From positions 1 through 64,000 of the forward strand of contig JAFTKJ010000033.1 of the NCBI GenBank assembly GCA_017453305.1: DNA of 64,000 nucleotides, written 5' to 3'. The first letter of the stretch is position 1. Each line of letters begins with the position of its first letter. The notes under the pieces are model-generated. The model was not told the origin of the DNA, searched no databases, and saw only the letters and a program-made list of their open reading frames with translations. The DNA is from Clostridia bacterium (GTDB lineage: Bacteria > Bacillota > Clostridia > Oscillospirales > CAG-272). Below, one piece after another: positions 1-7,472 of the stretch. A program made the position numbers and the translations under genes.

Positions 1-174
1 ATCGGCTTTGCTCTGTGCGTATTTTGCTTCGTGGATATTTGCTCCAATCGATGATGAAGAACGGACTATTTGATTGATGTAAACAGAGCAACCCTTGATT
101 TCATCGCACAAATCGGATATTTGGATTGCAAATTCTATAGCGTCCTCTCGTAGTTGGTTCTTATTATCGGTCAT
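1..174 (-). CDS. Four-helix-bundle protein (23S rRNA intervening-sequence protein family), partial
   Basis: Only the first 58 codons lie in the window; the gene runs off the left edge. It starts with ATG at 174, preceded by a GAAAGGAC ribosome binding site. The visible part holds the hallmark of the TIGR02436 / S23 family: a helix with QIVRSSSIGANIHEAKYAQS, which matches the RSGTSIGANIAEA core of these proteins. Members are small (about 120 aa) helical bundles, often encoded inside 23S rRNA intervening sequences but also found free-standing; the Avd protein of diversity-generating retroelements has the same fold. Molecular function is not settled. It lies directly downstream of a hairpin array on the same strand, a context discussed under findings. 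The family call is firm; any role is inference. Confidence 0.9.
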   Translation of the reverse strand, partial: MTDNKNQLREDAIEFAIQISDLCDEIKGCSVYINQIVRSSSSIGANIHEAKYAQSKAD

Positions 175-197
175 TTGATAAAAGTCCTTTCTTTTTG

Positions 198-469
198 TCG
201 ATATGTTCGCCTATGGCGAACTCGATATATTTCTCGCTATGCTCGAAATTCGATATATGCTCACTTCGTTCACATTCGATATGTTGCCTACGGCAACGAG
301 TGCCGCTATGCGGCTAACGCGTTTTTCCCCAATCTCGTTTTGCCGCAAGGCAAAACATATCGAGTCCCCGCAGGGGATATATCGAGCCGCCGCAGGCGGC
401 ATATCGAGCGACGCGTCAGCGGCGCATATCGACGTCGAGTCGTCGTGTGAGACACACGACGGACTCGAC
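198..469. repeat. Array of about ten short hairpins separated by ATATCGA / TCGATAT boxes
   Basis: Consecutive small inverted repeats, each with a 3-5 nt loop and different arms: 205-211/215-221 (GTTCGCC), 283-288/292-297 (GTTGCC), 302-306/310-314 (GCCGC), 337-344/349-356 (GTTTTGCC), 365-369/373-377 (TCCCC), 386-391/395-400 (GCCGCC), 408-414/419-425 (one mismatch) and 434-448/454-469 (long, one bulge). Two degenerate units lie at about 229-249 and 257-275. The 7-nt box TCGATAT occurs at 198, 222, 250 and 276; its reverse complement ATATCGA occurs at 357, 379, 401 and 426, so orientation flips near the middle. The array fills the space between rlmD and the four-helix-bundle gene and includes the last codons of rlmD. 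Confidence 0.9.
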
Positions 470-1819
470 ATGCCCTGTCCTTGGGAACAAATCCACCGGT
501 GTCACTTCTCCAATTTCGTACCCCAGCTCCTTGAACAGCACGCAATCTCTTGCCAGCGTATCAGGATTGCAGGACACGTATACGATACGCGGAAAGCTCC
601 TTTTGGCAAGATAAGAAATCAGCTCAGGCGTGCTCCCCTTGCGCGGAGGATCCATAATAACGGTCGCTCCCGACACATCCCCATGTGCCGCCTCGGCACT
701 TTGCAACAGCTTTTCAGCATCGGAGGCGTCACCGCAATAAAAATATGCATTCCCGATCTCGTTGCGCGCGGCGTTCTCCGCAGCTCGCTCCACCGCCTCC
801 TCGACGATCTCAATACCGATCACTTTTTTGGCGTTCTTCGCCATCGAAAGCCCAATACTGCCGATGCCGCAATACAAATCCAGCACCGTTTCTTCTCCCG
901 TCAGCTCCGCCTTTTCACGCGCCAAGCCGTACAGCAGCTCGCAGGCGTCATGGTTGACCTGATAGAATGCGCCCGCCGAAATGCGGAAGCGCAAACCACA
1001 CAACTCGTCCTCAATCCATGCTCTGCCGCCCAAAATGCGGTATTCCTCTCCCAACACCACGTTGGTATTTTCACAATTACTGTTGAGCATCACGCTCTTG
1101 ACACACGGAAACGCGGAGGCAACCTCCTTTGCCAGCAGATCCTCCTGCGGTAGCGCGTGACTGTTGACCACAAGGCAGAGCATGACCTCACCCGTTCCCG
1201 CACCCATGCGCAAATAGATATGACGGAGCAAACCCGTGCGGCTCTCCTCCTCGTAGGCGCGGATGCCGTGCAGGTCGCAAAAGCGACAAACGTAGGTAAC
1301 GATCTCTCCAAAAACGGAAGGCTGAAGGCAACAGTCCTCCATGGGAATGATGCGATGTGTGCCCGTGGCGAAAAAGCCGGCTTGCATGCCGCTCTTCCCG
1401 TTTGCAACGGGATATTGCGCCTTGTTGCGGTAGCGCGTCAGCACTCCCGTGTGGCGCACCTCCCCGATCTCTACCTCCGAAAGCCCCACCTTGCGGAAAG
1501 CATTTTGGACGTAATCTCGCTTGAGGGAAGCCTCGTGCTCATAGCCGATCTGCTGATAGACGCATCCGCCACAGCCCGACGCTGCGCAAAGCGGTTGCTC
1601 GATGCGCAGCTCCGACGGCGTGATCATCCGCTCAATTTTTGCGATGAGATAAGTTTTATTGACCTTGATGATGCGCGCGTCCAACACGTCGCCCGTCACG
1701 CCGTCGCGTACGAATACGACCTTACCGCGCGTCTTTTCCGTTCCCTCGGTATGCGCCACGCCAAAGCCGAGGTTGTTGATCTCCTCGATTTGCAGGCGCA
1801 GGATGTCGTTTTTTTGCAT
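416..1819 (-). CDS. rlmD: 23S rRNA (uracil-5-)-methyltransferase, RlmD/RlmCD (RumA) family
   Basis: Predicted SAM-dependent enzyme of 467 aa that methylates C5 of uridine in 23S rRNA. An N-terminal TRAM-like RNA-binding domain (about 1-60) is followed by iron-sulfur cysteines C78, C83, C86 (CGGC) and C163. The methyltransferase fold has the SAM loop LYCGIG (315-320), DPPRKG (390-395) and the catalytic Cys in YVSCNP (C417). It ends with the family motif GHVESVV plus about a dozen extra residues encoded inside the hairpin array. I chose ATG 1819, which overlaps the upstream phosphoesterase stop as TGATG; longer in-frame starts would extend into that gene. In Firmicutes one enzyme (RlmCD) often modifies both U747 and U1939, so the exact target is uncertain. 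Confidence 0.93.
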   Translation of the reverse strand: MQKNDILRLQIEEINNLGFGVAHTEGTEKTRGKVVFVRDGVTGDVLDARIIKVNKTYLIAKIERMITPSELRIEQPLCAASGCGGCVYQQIGYEHEASLKRDYVQNAFRKVGLSEVEIGEVRHTGVLTRYRNKAQYPVANGKSGMQAGFFATGTHRIIPMEDCCLQPSVFGEIVTYVCRFCDLHGIRAYEEESRTGLLRHIYLRMGAGTGEVMLCLVVNSHALPQEDLLAKEVASAFPCVKSVMLNSNCENTNVVLGEEYRILGGRAWIEDELCGLRFRISAGAFYQVNHDACELLYGLAREKAELTGEETVLDLYCGIGSIGLSMAKNAKKVIGIEIVEEAVERAAENAARNEIGNAYFYCGDASDAEKLLQSAEAAHGDVSGATVIMDPPRKGSTPELISYLAKRSFPRIVYVSCNPDTLARDCVLFKELGYEIGEVTPVDLFPRTGHVESVVCLTRRLDVDMRR

Positions 1820-2490
1820 CAGACGTAAAACTCCTCGCCGCTCTCCAGACACAGGCAAGCCAGCTTGCCGCCCTCTGCAACACCGCAATTGAGAAAGATA
1901 CTTCCCTCACCGCGCTCGATCTTACCGCTGCGCGTGGGAACGTGACCGACGATAACGGTGGTCCCCTCGATCAACTCATACGATGCGTCCAAAGCTTCCG
2001 AGAAAAAGTCCTCGGGCTGATAGTCCTCCAGATCGGTGTCGGGATCGTAGTCGGCGATGCCCGCGTGCACCAACAAATAGTTCTTGCCCTTGACCTCTAC
2101 CTCCTCAAATAGCGTCATTTCCGCAAGATAGTCCAAAACTCCCTCGCGTGCATCGGCATCCAGTGTGCGGAATCCGTCCAACGTGCTCTGACCGCCCTCC
2201 TTGACCCATTGCGTCATCTCGGAAATATAGCCCGCATCGGGTGTGGCACCGCTTTTGAGCATTTTGTCAAAGCCGTGAAGCATGCGCGCCGCCAGATAAT
2301 CGTGCTCGCCCGCAATGGTGTAAACGTTGGGACGCATGCTCAGATCCTCGATCAGCGCGATCGGCTCGTCGCCCACATCTACCGTATCGCCAAGGACGTA
2401 CAAAAGATCCTCGTCGCGCAAATGGATCTTTTCGATCATCTCACAAAATTTTTGATAATTGCCGTGAATATCCGAAATTACGTATGTCAT
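1819..2490 (-). CDS. Calcineurin-like metallophosphoesterase
   Basis: A 223-aa protein of the PPP-like metallophosphatase fold. Metal-site motifs are visible: DIHGN (D7, H9), GDTVDVG (34-40), EHDY (H63), a later VHAG and GHVPT. Two canonical positions differ: the Arg of GDxxDRG is Val, and the Asn of GNHE is Glu (GEHDY), so catalysis may differ from Ser/Thr protein phosphatases or from ApaH-type Ap4A hydrolases. It lies fourth in the minus-strand run, 30 nt after the Nif3-like gene and overlapping rlmD by one base. The substrate is unknown. Confidence 0.85.
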   Translation of the reverse strand: MTYVISDIHGNYQKFCEMIEKIHLRDEDLLYVLGDTVDVGDEPIALIEDLSMRPNVYTIAGEHDYLAARMLHGFDKMLKSGATPDAGYISEMTQWVKEGGQSTLDGFRTLDADAREGVLDYLAEMTLFEEVEVKGKNYLLVHAGIADYDPDTDLEDYQPEDFFSEALDASYELIEGTTVIVGHVPTRSGKIERGEGSIFLNCGVAEGGKLACLCLESGEEFYV

Positions 2491-2520
2491 ATTGATTGTT
2501 TTCCTTTCTTTGATCCGCGC

Positions 2521-3288
2521 TTATACGAAAGCAACGGGGTTGCTGTTGATAATATCGACCGTAAGGCTTGCATCCGCCTGCAAAAGCAGATCGCGCAGAC
2601 GCTCGCAAACCGGATTTTCGGTATAAAAATGGCCACCCATGATCAGGTTCATACCTCGCTCGGGTGCTTCGGTGAGCTGATCGTGCTTCAGCTCTCCCGT
2701 CAGATAGGTGTCAGCTCCTGCCGCGGCAGCCGCCTTGACCTCGCCGGAGCCGCCGCCACCCAAAAGCGCTACGCGTTGCACGGGAATTCCCGCATCGCTG
2801 ATCTGTACGTATTCCGCACCCGTGACCTCCTTGACGCGTGCTGCGAATGCACGCAACGTCATGGGAGTAGAAAGCGTACCAATGCGACCGATCGCCTCGC
2901 CGTCGGGACCGAAGGGCGTGGGATCACAAAGCCCCAGCGCTTCTGCCAAAACGTCGTTGACACCGCCCGTAACGGCATCTAATCTCGTGTGGAAGCTCAT
3001 TGCCGAAACACCTGACACAAGGAGCTTTATGACCTTGTTTGCCACCGTCTCCCCTATCGAAACCGCCGCGAGGGGACGAAAGATGAGCGGATGGTGCGAC
3101 ACGATCAGGTCGTATTCCTCTTTCACGGCACGCTCCGCAACTGCCGCGGTAATATCCAACGCCACCAGCACGCGGTGCACCTCTTTCGTATCGTCTGCGC
3201 AACACATCAACCCATCGTTGTCCCACTCGCAGGAAAGGTCACGCGGAATCTGCGCCTCCAGATATGCATATAATTCACGTACCGTCAT
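2521..3288 (-). CDS. Nif3-like dinuclear metal centre protein (YqfO family)
   Basis: A 255-aa member of the NIF3/DUF34 family, often annotated GTP cyclohydrolase I type 2. The metal ligands typical of the family are present: SHHPLIF (about 64-70), FHTRLDAV (about 99-106) and the C-terminal GGHFYTE. Bacillus YqfO carries an extra inserted PII-like domain; this protein is the shorter form without it. Its start overlaps the trmK stop by four bases (ATGA), so the two are translationally coupled, the same trmK-yqfO pairing seen across Firmicutes. The function of the family remains uncertain; a nucleotide- or metal-related role is inference. Confidence 0.93.
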   Translation of the reverse strand: MTVRELYAYLEAQIPRDLSCEWDNDGLMCCADDTKEVHRVLVALDITAAVAERAVKEEYDLIVSHHPLIFRPLAAVSIGETVANKVIKLLVSGVSAMSFHTRLDAVTGGVNDVLAEALGLCDPTPFGPDGEAIGRIGTLSTPMTLRAFAARVKEVTGAEYVQISDAGIPVQRVALLGGGGSGEVKAAAAAGADTYLTGELKHDQLTEAPERGMNLIMGGHFYTENPVCERLRDLLLQADASLTVDIINSNPVAFV

Positions 3289-3977
3289 TGTAAGCTCTCC
3301 AATCTCTCTTTTAAAAATTTCAAAATGCGTTCCTCATCGTTCGTATCCGCGCTCTCCGACTTGGACTTTCCGCGCAAGATCGCCTCATATACGCCGATCT
3401 CATGGCGCACCAGTGCTTCAAAATAAGGGGGCTTTGTCTGAATATTCCATCGCCCCAGCAAAAGCTCCTCCTCGCTGTAGCAATCCGTCCGTCCGCAATA
3501 GCGCGCGGCAATGGTCTGATAGTACTTTTCCTCGCGGGTAATGCTCTCACCCAAAATCTCAAAACCGTTTTCCAAAAGCCAACGCCGCAGCATCTGCACC
3601 CGTGACATGGGTTGCAGGACAAGGGTGATCCGCTCATTCTTGATCCACGGCGCCTCGGAAAGGATCTTTGCGATCAATTCTCCCCCCATGCCAAAGATCA
3701 GAACGTCATCGGGAGCAAATTTTTCACATCCGTGCAAGCCGTCGGTGCGCAGGGTAGAAATGCGATCCGATAACCCTGCCGCCGAAATATTGGCGCGTGC
3801 GCTGTCGATGGGGCCTTGATTGATGTCACACGCCAAAGCATGGGCACAGAACCCTTCTTTGACAAGGTAAATGGGAAGATAAGCGTGGTCTGTTCCCACG
3901 TCAATGATTCGACCGCCGCGATGCAAATACGGAACGGCACTGCGCAGGCGTGTATCGGGAATGATGATGGATTGCAT
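3285..3977 (-). CDS. trmK: tRNA (adenine(22)-N1)-methyltransferase TrmK
   Basis: Predicted SAM-dependent enzyme of 230 aa making m1A22 in bacterial tRNA. The class I SAM motif DVGTDHAYLPI (about 26-36) is characteristic of TrmK/YqfN, followed by ACDIN, the FGMGGELI motif and a C-terminal coiled-coil-like helical segment. I chose ATG 3977 because an AGGAG site lies 4-9 nt upstream and the protein then aligns with the family start (MQSIIIPDTRLRS); an upstream in-frame ATG would add 32 unrelated residues across a terminator-like hairpin. It overlaps the Nif3-like gene by four bases. Confidence 0.93.
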   Translation of the reverse strand: MQSIIIPDTRLRSAVPYLHRGGRIIDVGTDHAYLPIYLVKEGFCAHALACDINQGPIDSARANISAAGLSDRISTLRTDGLHGCEKFAPDDVLIFGMGGELIAKILSEAPWIKNERITLVLQPMSRVQMLRRWLLENGFEILGESITREEKYYQTIAARYCGRTDCYSEEELLLGRWNIQTKPPYFEALVRHEIGVYEAILRGKSKSESADTNDEERILKFLKERLESLQ

Positions 3978-4037
3978 GGTTCTCCTTTCGATGCCGAGGG
4001 CGGCAGAACGGTTTGCTGTCTTATTGCGGTAAATTGA

Positions 4038-4070
4038 GAAAAAGGTGCCGCACAAAAACAGTACGACACC
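4038..4070 (-). terminator. Terminator-like hairpin between the DUF1858 gene and trmK
   Basis: On the minus strand a 9-bp stem (4062-4070 with 4044-4052, two G-U pairs) is followed by five T. It could partly uncouple the DUF1858 gene from the trmK run. Confidence 0.55.
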
Positions 4071-4079
4071 CAATGCCGA

Positions 4080-4283
4080 TTACTTCTTTTCGGCAAGGAA
4101 TTTGTTGATCTGCTCAACCAATGCGTCTGCATCCGTTCCGTGAACGGCGCATGCATCCTCGATGGATTCGCCGCGGGATGCGGGGCAACCCAGGCAATGC
4201 ATGCCGATTGCAAAAAAGAACTGCGCGGTCTCGCGATCGTAGTCCAAAATATCACCGATAATGGATTGCTTTGTAACTTGCAT
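4080..4283 (-). CDS. DUF1858 protein (hybrid-cluster-protein-associated redox disulfide domain)
   Basis: A 67-aa protein matching the DUF1858 / TIGR03980 domain. It starts MQVTKQSIIGDIL, then has GMHCLGCP, whose CxxC at about 28-31 is the presumed redox pair, and EDACAVHG with a third Cys. Such small domains are found alone or next to hybrid cluster protein genes; neither hcp nor a nitrogen-oxide gene is visible here. ATG 4283 was chosen because GAAAGGAAG lies just upstream and family homology starts there. It is the first gene after a consensus promoter, and a terminator-like hairpin separates it from trmK. Function is unproven. Confidence 0.85.
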   Translation of the reverse strand: MQVTKQSIIGDILDYDRETAQFFFAIGMHCLGCPASRGESIEDACAVHGTDADALVEQINKFLAEKK

Positions 4284-4341
4284 GATAATTCTTCCTTTCT
4301 CAATTTTGCCAACGTCGCCCGAATGCGACATTACATATAAT

Positions 4342-4370
4342 ATTATACCCTATTTCTTTCCTGCTGTCAA
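4342..4370 (-). promoter_or_regulatory. Sigma-A promoter for the DUF1858-trmK-rlmD run
   Basis: On the minus strand TTGACA (4370-4365) and TATAAT (4347-4342) are separated by 17 nt, a perfect consensus match. Confidence 0.9.
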
Positions 4371-4433
4371 TCGTTCCATCACTTTTTTTAGAAAAAAAGA
4401 AGCAAAAAACAGCAAATGGAAATGGTGGGCATC

Positions 4434-4462
4434 TTGACAAGAGGTAAAAAAACTGTTATAAT
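4434..4462 (+). promoter_or_regulatory. Sigma-A promoter for holB-ricT
   Basis: TTGACA at 4434-4439 and TATAAT at 4457-4462 with a 17-nt spacer, divergent from the promoter at 4342-4370. Confidence 0.9.
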
Positions 4463-4518
4463 TAAAGTGGTGTGAAATGTCACTTTTGAAGCAACACAAA
4501 AAAGGAGGAGGATTGCGT

Positions 4519-5550
4519 ATGAAGCCTGCGTTTACCGACGTGGTGGCAAACGAACGTTTGCGTACTCGTCTTGGCACAGATCTGCAATCCGGAACGCTGT
4601 CACACGCATATATCCTGGAGGGAATGCCGGGCTCCGGCAAGCACACGATCGCTTTGCGCATCGCCGCCGCCCTTGCCTGCGACCATCGCACAGACAGTAC
4701 CACTCCCCTCCCCTGCCTGGAATGTCCTGCCTGCCGCAAGATCCTTTCCAAAAACTCGCCCGACGTGATCTATATCAATCGCGGCGACAAGTCGACTCTT
4801 GGCGTAGAGGTCATTCGTGATTTGCGTCGCGACGTTTACGTCGCCCCCAACGACATTAGCGCAAAGATCTACGTAATTGAGGACGCACATCTGATGACGC
4901 ACCAGGCGCAGAATGCTTTTTTGCTGACGCTGGAGGAGCCGCCTCCGTACGTGCTCTTTCTTCTGCTGTGTGAGAATGCTTCGCTCCTTTTGGAAACCGT
5001 TCGCAGTCGCGCACCCGTTTTGCGCACCGAAGCAGTCTCCCCCGAGCAGATCACGCAGTATCTGTGCACACACAACGCCGACGCCGAACGGCTCAACCGA
5101 ACAGACCCATCACAGCTGGGTGAGATCGTTGCCGCCGCTGACGGCAGCATCGGGCGCGCCGCAACGTTGCTCAATCCCAAGCTTTACAAGCCTTTGAGCG
5201 ACCGCAGGCAAGCCGCACGTGAATTTATCAGGTTGTGTTCAACCTCACGTAACAGCGTTGCCGTTCTTCGCTTTTTGAACAGCCTTTCCTCTAAGCGTGA
5301 CGAGCTGATTGAGCAATGCAACGTCATTTTGCTTTGCCTGCGTGACCTGCTTCTTTGCAAGCAGACCGAGCACGCACCGCTTTGCTTCTTCCCCGACCGT
5401 GAGGAGGCCTGTGCGCTTGCATATTCGTTCACCACACCAAAGCTTCTATCATTTTGTAATGCACTCAACACTGCCATCGACCGCTTGCGCGTCAATGCAA
5501 ACGTCAAGCTGACCTTGACAACCATGGCGCAGGAGTGCAATTTACTTTGA
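4519..5550 (+). CDS. holB: DNA polymerase III subunit delta prime (clamp loader)
   Basis: Predicted clamp-loader AAA+ subunit of 343 aa. It has a P-loop GMPGSGKH (35-42), a cysteine cluster CLECPAC (C66, C69, C72) typical of the zinc module of DnaX/HolB proteins, a Walker B-like VIEDAH and LLTLEEPP, the clamp-loader signature. The SRC motif is written SRAP here, normal for delta prime variants without ATPase activity. ATG 4519 was preferred over an upstream ATG at 4477 because AAAGGAGGAGG lies just before it. The gene overlaps no neighbour and is followed by ricT, as in Bacillus (holB-yaaT). Confidence 0.92.
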   Translation: MKPAFTDVVANERLRTRLGTDLQSGTLSHAYILEGMPGSGKHTIALRIAAALACDHRTDSTTPLPCLECPACRKILSKNSPDVIYINRGDKSTLGVEVIRDLRRDVYVAPNDISAKIYVIEDAHLMTHQAQNAFLLTLEEPPPYVLFLLLCENASLLLETVRSRAPVLRTEAVSPEQITQYLCTHNADAERLNRTDPSQLGEIVAAADGSIGRAATLLNPKLYKPLSDRRQAAREFIRLCSTSRNSVAVLRFLNSLSSKRDELIEQCNVILLCLRDLLLCKQTEHAPLCFFPDREEACALAYSFTTPKLLSFCNALNTAIDRLRVNANVKLTLTTMAQECNLL

Positions 5551-5594
5551 ACCAGCATCACCTTCCCGTCATGGGAGAAAGGAAATCGAGAACC

Positions 5595-7061
5595 ATGGAA
5601 GAAAATAACCGTCCCGCGCCCGTGCCGCAGGACACCGAAAACAATCATAACCGCCCCGAGGGTGGTGAGGGCAAAAGCCGTCGCCGCCGCGGTCACAGAG
5701 GCGGAAAAAAGCATCAGGAACGCCGCGAAAGACAGCAGCAGAACGCCCAGCGCAGACAAGCCGAGCCGGAAGCTGCCGCTACCGCAGGAGAAATCCCCGA
5801 AAGGGAACCCGAAAAAGCGTCCGCCCCCTCCCCCGAAAAGGAGCGCAACCAAAAGAGACAAGAAAACCGCCAAAAGGACAGCAAGGATCGCAAGCAGGAA
5901 AGAGGAAACGGCGGCAAGCAGAATAAGCATCAAAGAAACGGCAAAAGACAGCCCGATCATTTCTTGCAGAGGGACGATATTTACGGAGATCCGCAGGAGG
6001 AAAAAGAATTGGCTGAGTGGCGTGCAAAGATCGTTCTCAACGCCACAGAAAACTCGACTCCTGTCACCCCCGTTGTGAATACAGATATAAAAGTCGAGGC
6101 ATCCGTCGATACGCCCGTATCCGAACCCGTAAGCGACATCGATTCGCCGGACGAGGCGTCTGCCTCTTTGCAGACAGACACACCCGAGGAGACCGAGTCC
6201 GCAGAAAAGGTGGAGGTCGTTGGCATTCGTTTTCGCTCCGCAGGAAAGGTCTATTACTTCGACCCCTGCGGTATGCATCCGCAAAAGGGTGAGTTTGCCA
6301 TTGTGGAGACCGCGCGTGGTCCCGAATTTGGAGACGTGTGCATGGAAAATACCATGGTCAACGTTTCGGATACGGTTATGCCTCTGCGCCCCTTGATCCG
6401 CATAGCAACTCCTGCCGACGTAGAGCACAACGCACAAAACCGTGAAAAGGAAAAGGACGCGTTGGTCATTTGCCAGAAGAAGATTGCCGAGCATAAGCTG
6501 GATATGAAGCTGATTGACGTGCAGTACGCCTTTGACAACTCAAAGCTTTTGTTCTACTTCTCCTCCGAAGGACGCGTAGACTTCCGCGAGCTGGTCAAGG
6601 ATCTGGCATCGGTATTCCGCACGCGCATCGAGCTGCGCCAGATCGGCATCCGCGACGAGGCAAAAATGCTCGGCGGTTTCGGATCTTGCGGCAGAGTCCT
6701 CTGTTGCTCCACCTTCCTGCCCGATTTTGCGCAGGTCTCCATCAAAATGGCAAAGGAGCAAGGGCTTTCGCTCAACTCCGCAAAAATCTCCGGTATGTGT
6801 GGCAGACTGATGTGCTGCCTGCGCTTTGAGTCCGAGGTCTACGCCGAGGAGATCAAGCGCACCCCCGCCGTTGACAGCACGGTGCAAACCGAGGATGGCG
6901 TTGGAACGGTCATTTCTACCAACCCCTTGGCTGGAACGATCCGTGTGCTTTTGAAGGATCTGCCCGATGCACCACCCAAGCAATTCCACCGCAGTCAAGT
7001 CACCGTTTTGGGCAAGGGTAACAGAAACCCGGACTCAAAAAATGACGAAAAGCATGGATGA
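5595..7061 (+). CDS. ricT: RicT / PSP1 domain protein (YaaT family) with a long charged N-terminus
   Basis: A 488-aa protein. From about residue 205 it is a typical YaaT/RicT protein, with GFGSCGRVLCCSTFL and SGMCGRLMCCLRFE, the conserved cysteines that help the RicA-RicF-RicT complex hold [4Fe-4S] clusters. In Bacillus that complex supports RNase Y mRNA maturation, competence, biofilm and sporulation. The first roughly 180 residues are low-complexity and rich in R, K, E, Q and N (SRRRRGHRGGKK), absent from the 275-aa Bacillus protein and looking like a disordered nucleic-acid-binding tail. ATG 5595 follows GGGAGAAAGG; ATG 5571 is an alternative. It lies 44 nt after holB. Confidence 0.9.
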   Translation: MEENNRPAPVPQDTENNHNRPEGGEGKSRRRRGHRGGKKHQERRERQQQNAQRRQAEPEAAATAGEIPEREPEKASAPSPEKERNQKRQENRQKDSKDRKQERGNGGKQNKHQRNGKRQPDHFLQRDDIYGDPQEEKELAEWRAKIVLNATENSTPVTPVVNTDIKVEASVDTPVSEPVSDIDSPDEASASLQTDTPEETESAEKVEVVGIRFRSAGKVYYFDPCGMHPQKGEFAIVETARGPEFGDVCMENTMVNVSDTVMPLRPLIRIATPADVEHNAQNREKEKDALVICQKKIAEHKLDMKLIDVQYAFDNSKLLFYFSSEGRVDFRELVKDLASVFRTRIELRQIGIRDEAKMLGGFGSCGRVLCCSTFLPDFAQVSIKMAKEQGLSLNSAKISGMCGRLMCCLRFESEVYAEEIKRTPAVDSTVQTEDGVGTVISTNPLAGTIRVLLKDLPDAPPKQFHRSQVTVLGKGNRNPDSKNDEKHG

Positions 7062-7148
7062 CATCCTAATATCTTCCATTTTTTCCAATTCTATATAAAT
7101 CCGCTGCAAAAAAAGATATATTTTTTTGAAAAAATATCGAAAAAACAG

Positions 7149-7176
7149 TTGCAAAACAAAAAAAATATGATACAAT
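7149..7176 (+). promoter_or_regulatory. Promoter of the small ferredoxin gene
   Basis: TTGCAA at 7149-7154, a 16-nt spacer and TACAAT at 7171-7176, in an AT-rich stretch. Confidence 0.65.
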
Positions 7177-7214
7177 ATAAGTATCCTAAATTATAACTCA
7201 GGAGGTAAATCAAA

Positions 7215-7385
7215 ATGGCATTTAAGATCAGTGATGATTGCGTATCCTGCGGTGCTTGCGTTGAAGCATGCCCCATGGGTTGCATTACCGAAGGTGATGG
7301 CAAGTATGAAATCGACGCAGACACCTGCGTAGCTTGCGGCGCTTGTGCTGAGGCTTGCCCGATTGGCGCTCCCCAGGAAGCATAA
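7215..7385 (+). CDS. 2[4Fe-4S] ferredoxin, clostridial type
   Basis: A 56-aa acidic electron carrier that is easily missed because of its size. Two clusters of the CxxCxxCxxxCP type are visible: CVSCGACVEACP (about 10-21) and CVACGACAEACP (about 37-48), each binding one [4Fe-4S] cluster. It starts MAFKISDDC after a strong AGGAGGT site (7200-7206) and ends PIGAPQEA, standard for clostridial ferredoxins. It has its own promoter and terminator, so it is a monocistronic unit set between ricT and the trmN6-like gene. In anaerobes such proteins serve pyruvate:ferredoxin oxidoreductase, hydrogenase and radical SAM enzymes; the partner here is not shown. Confidence 0.97.
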   Translation: MAFKISDDCVSCGACVEACPMGCITEGDGKYEIDADTCVACGACAEACPIGAPQEA

Positions 7386-7401
7386 TACATCCTGCAATCC
7401 A

Positions 7402-7450
7402 AGAGCGAAGCGGGCGGTGGTCTTTCATCGTGTCGCTTCGCTCTTCAATT
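7402..7450 (+). terminator. Terminator after the ferredoxin gene
   Basis: An 11-bp perfect stem AGAGCGAAGCG (7402-7412) with CGCTTCGCTCT (7434-7444), followed by a weak T-rich stretch. Confidence 0.7.
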
Positions 7451-7472
7451 TATCAGAAAGATTTCTAAAATT

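Noticed and set aside
198..469. CRISPR array
   Set aside because: Boxes are only 7 nt, change orientation, and the intervening segments are self-complementary; no cas genes are present.
1..472. Diversity-generating retroelement (Avd-like protein plus repeats)
   Set aside because: No reverse transcriptase, template repeat or variable repeat is visible; only the fold of the four-helix-bundle protein is shared.
203..1153. 316-codon open frame on the plus strand over the hairpin array
   Set aside because: It covers the array and runs antisense to rlmD; no binding site or domain.
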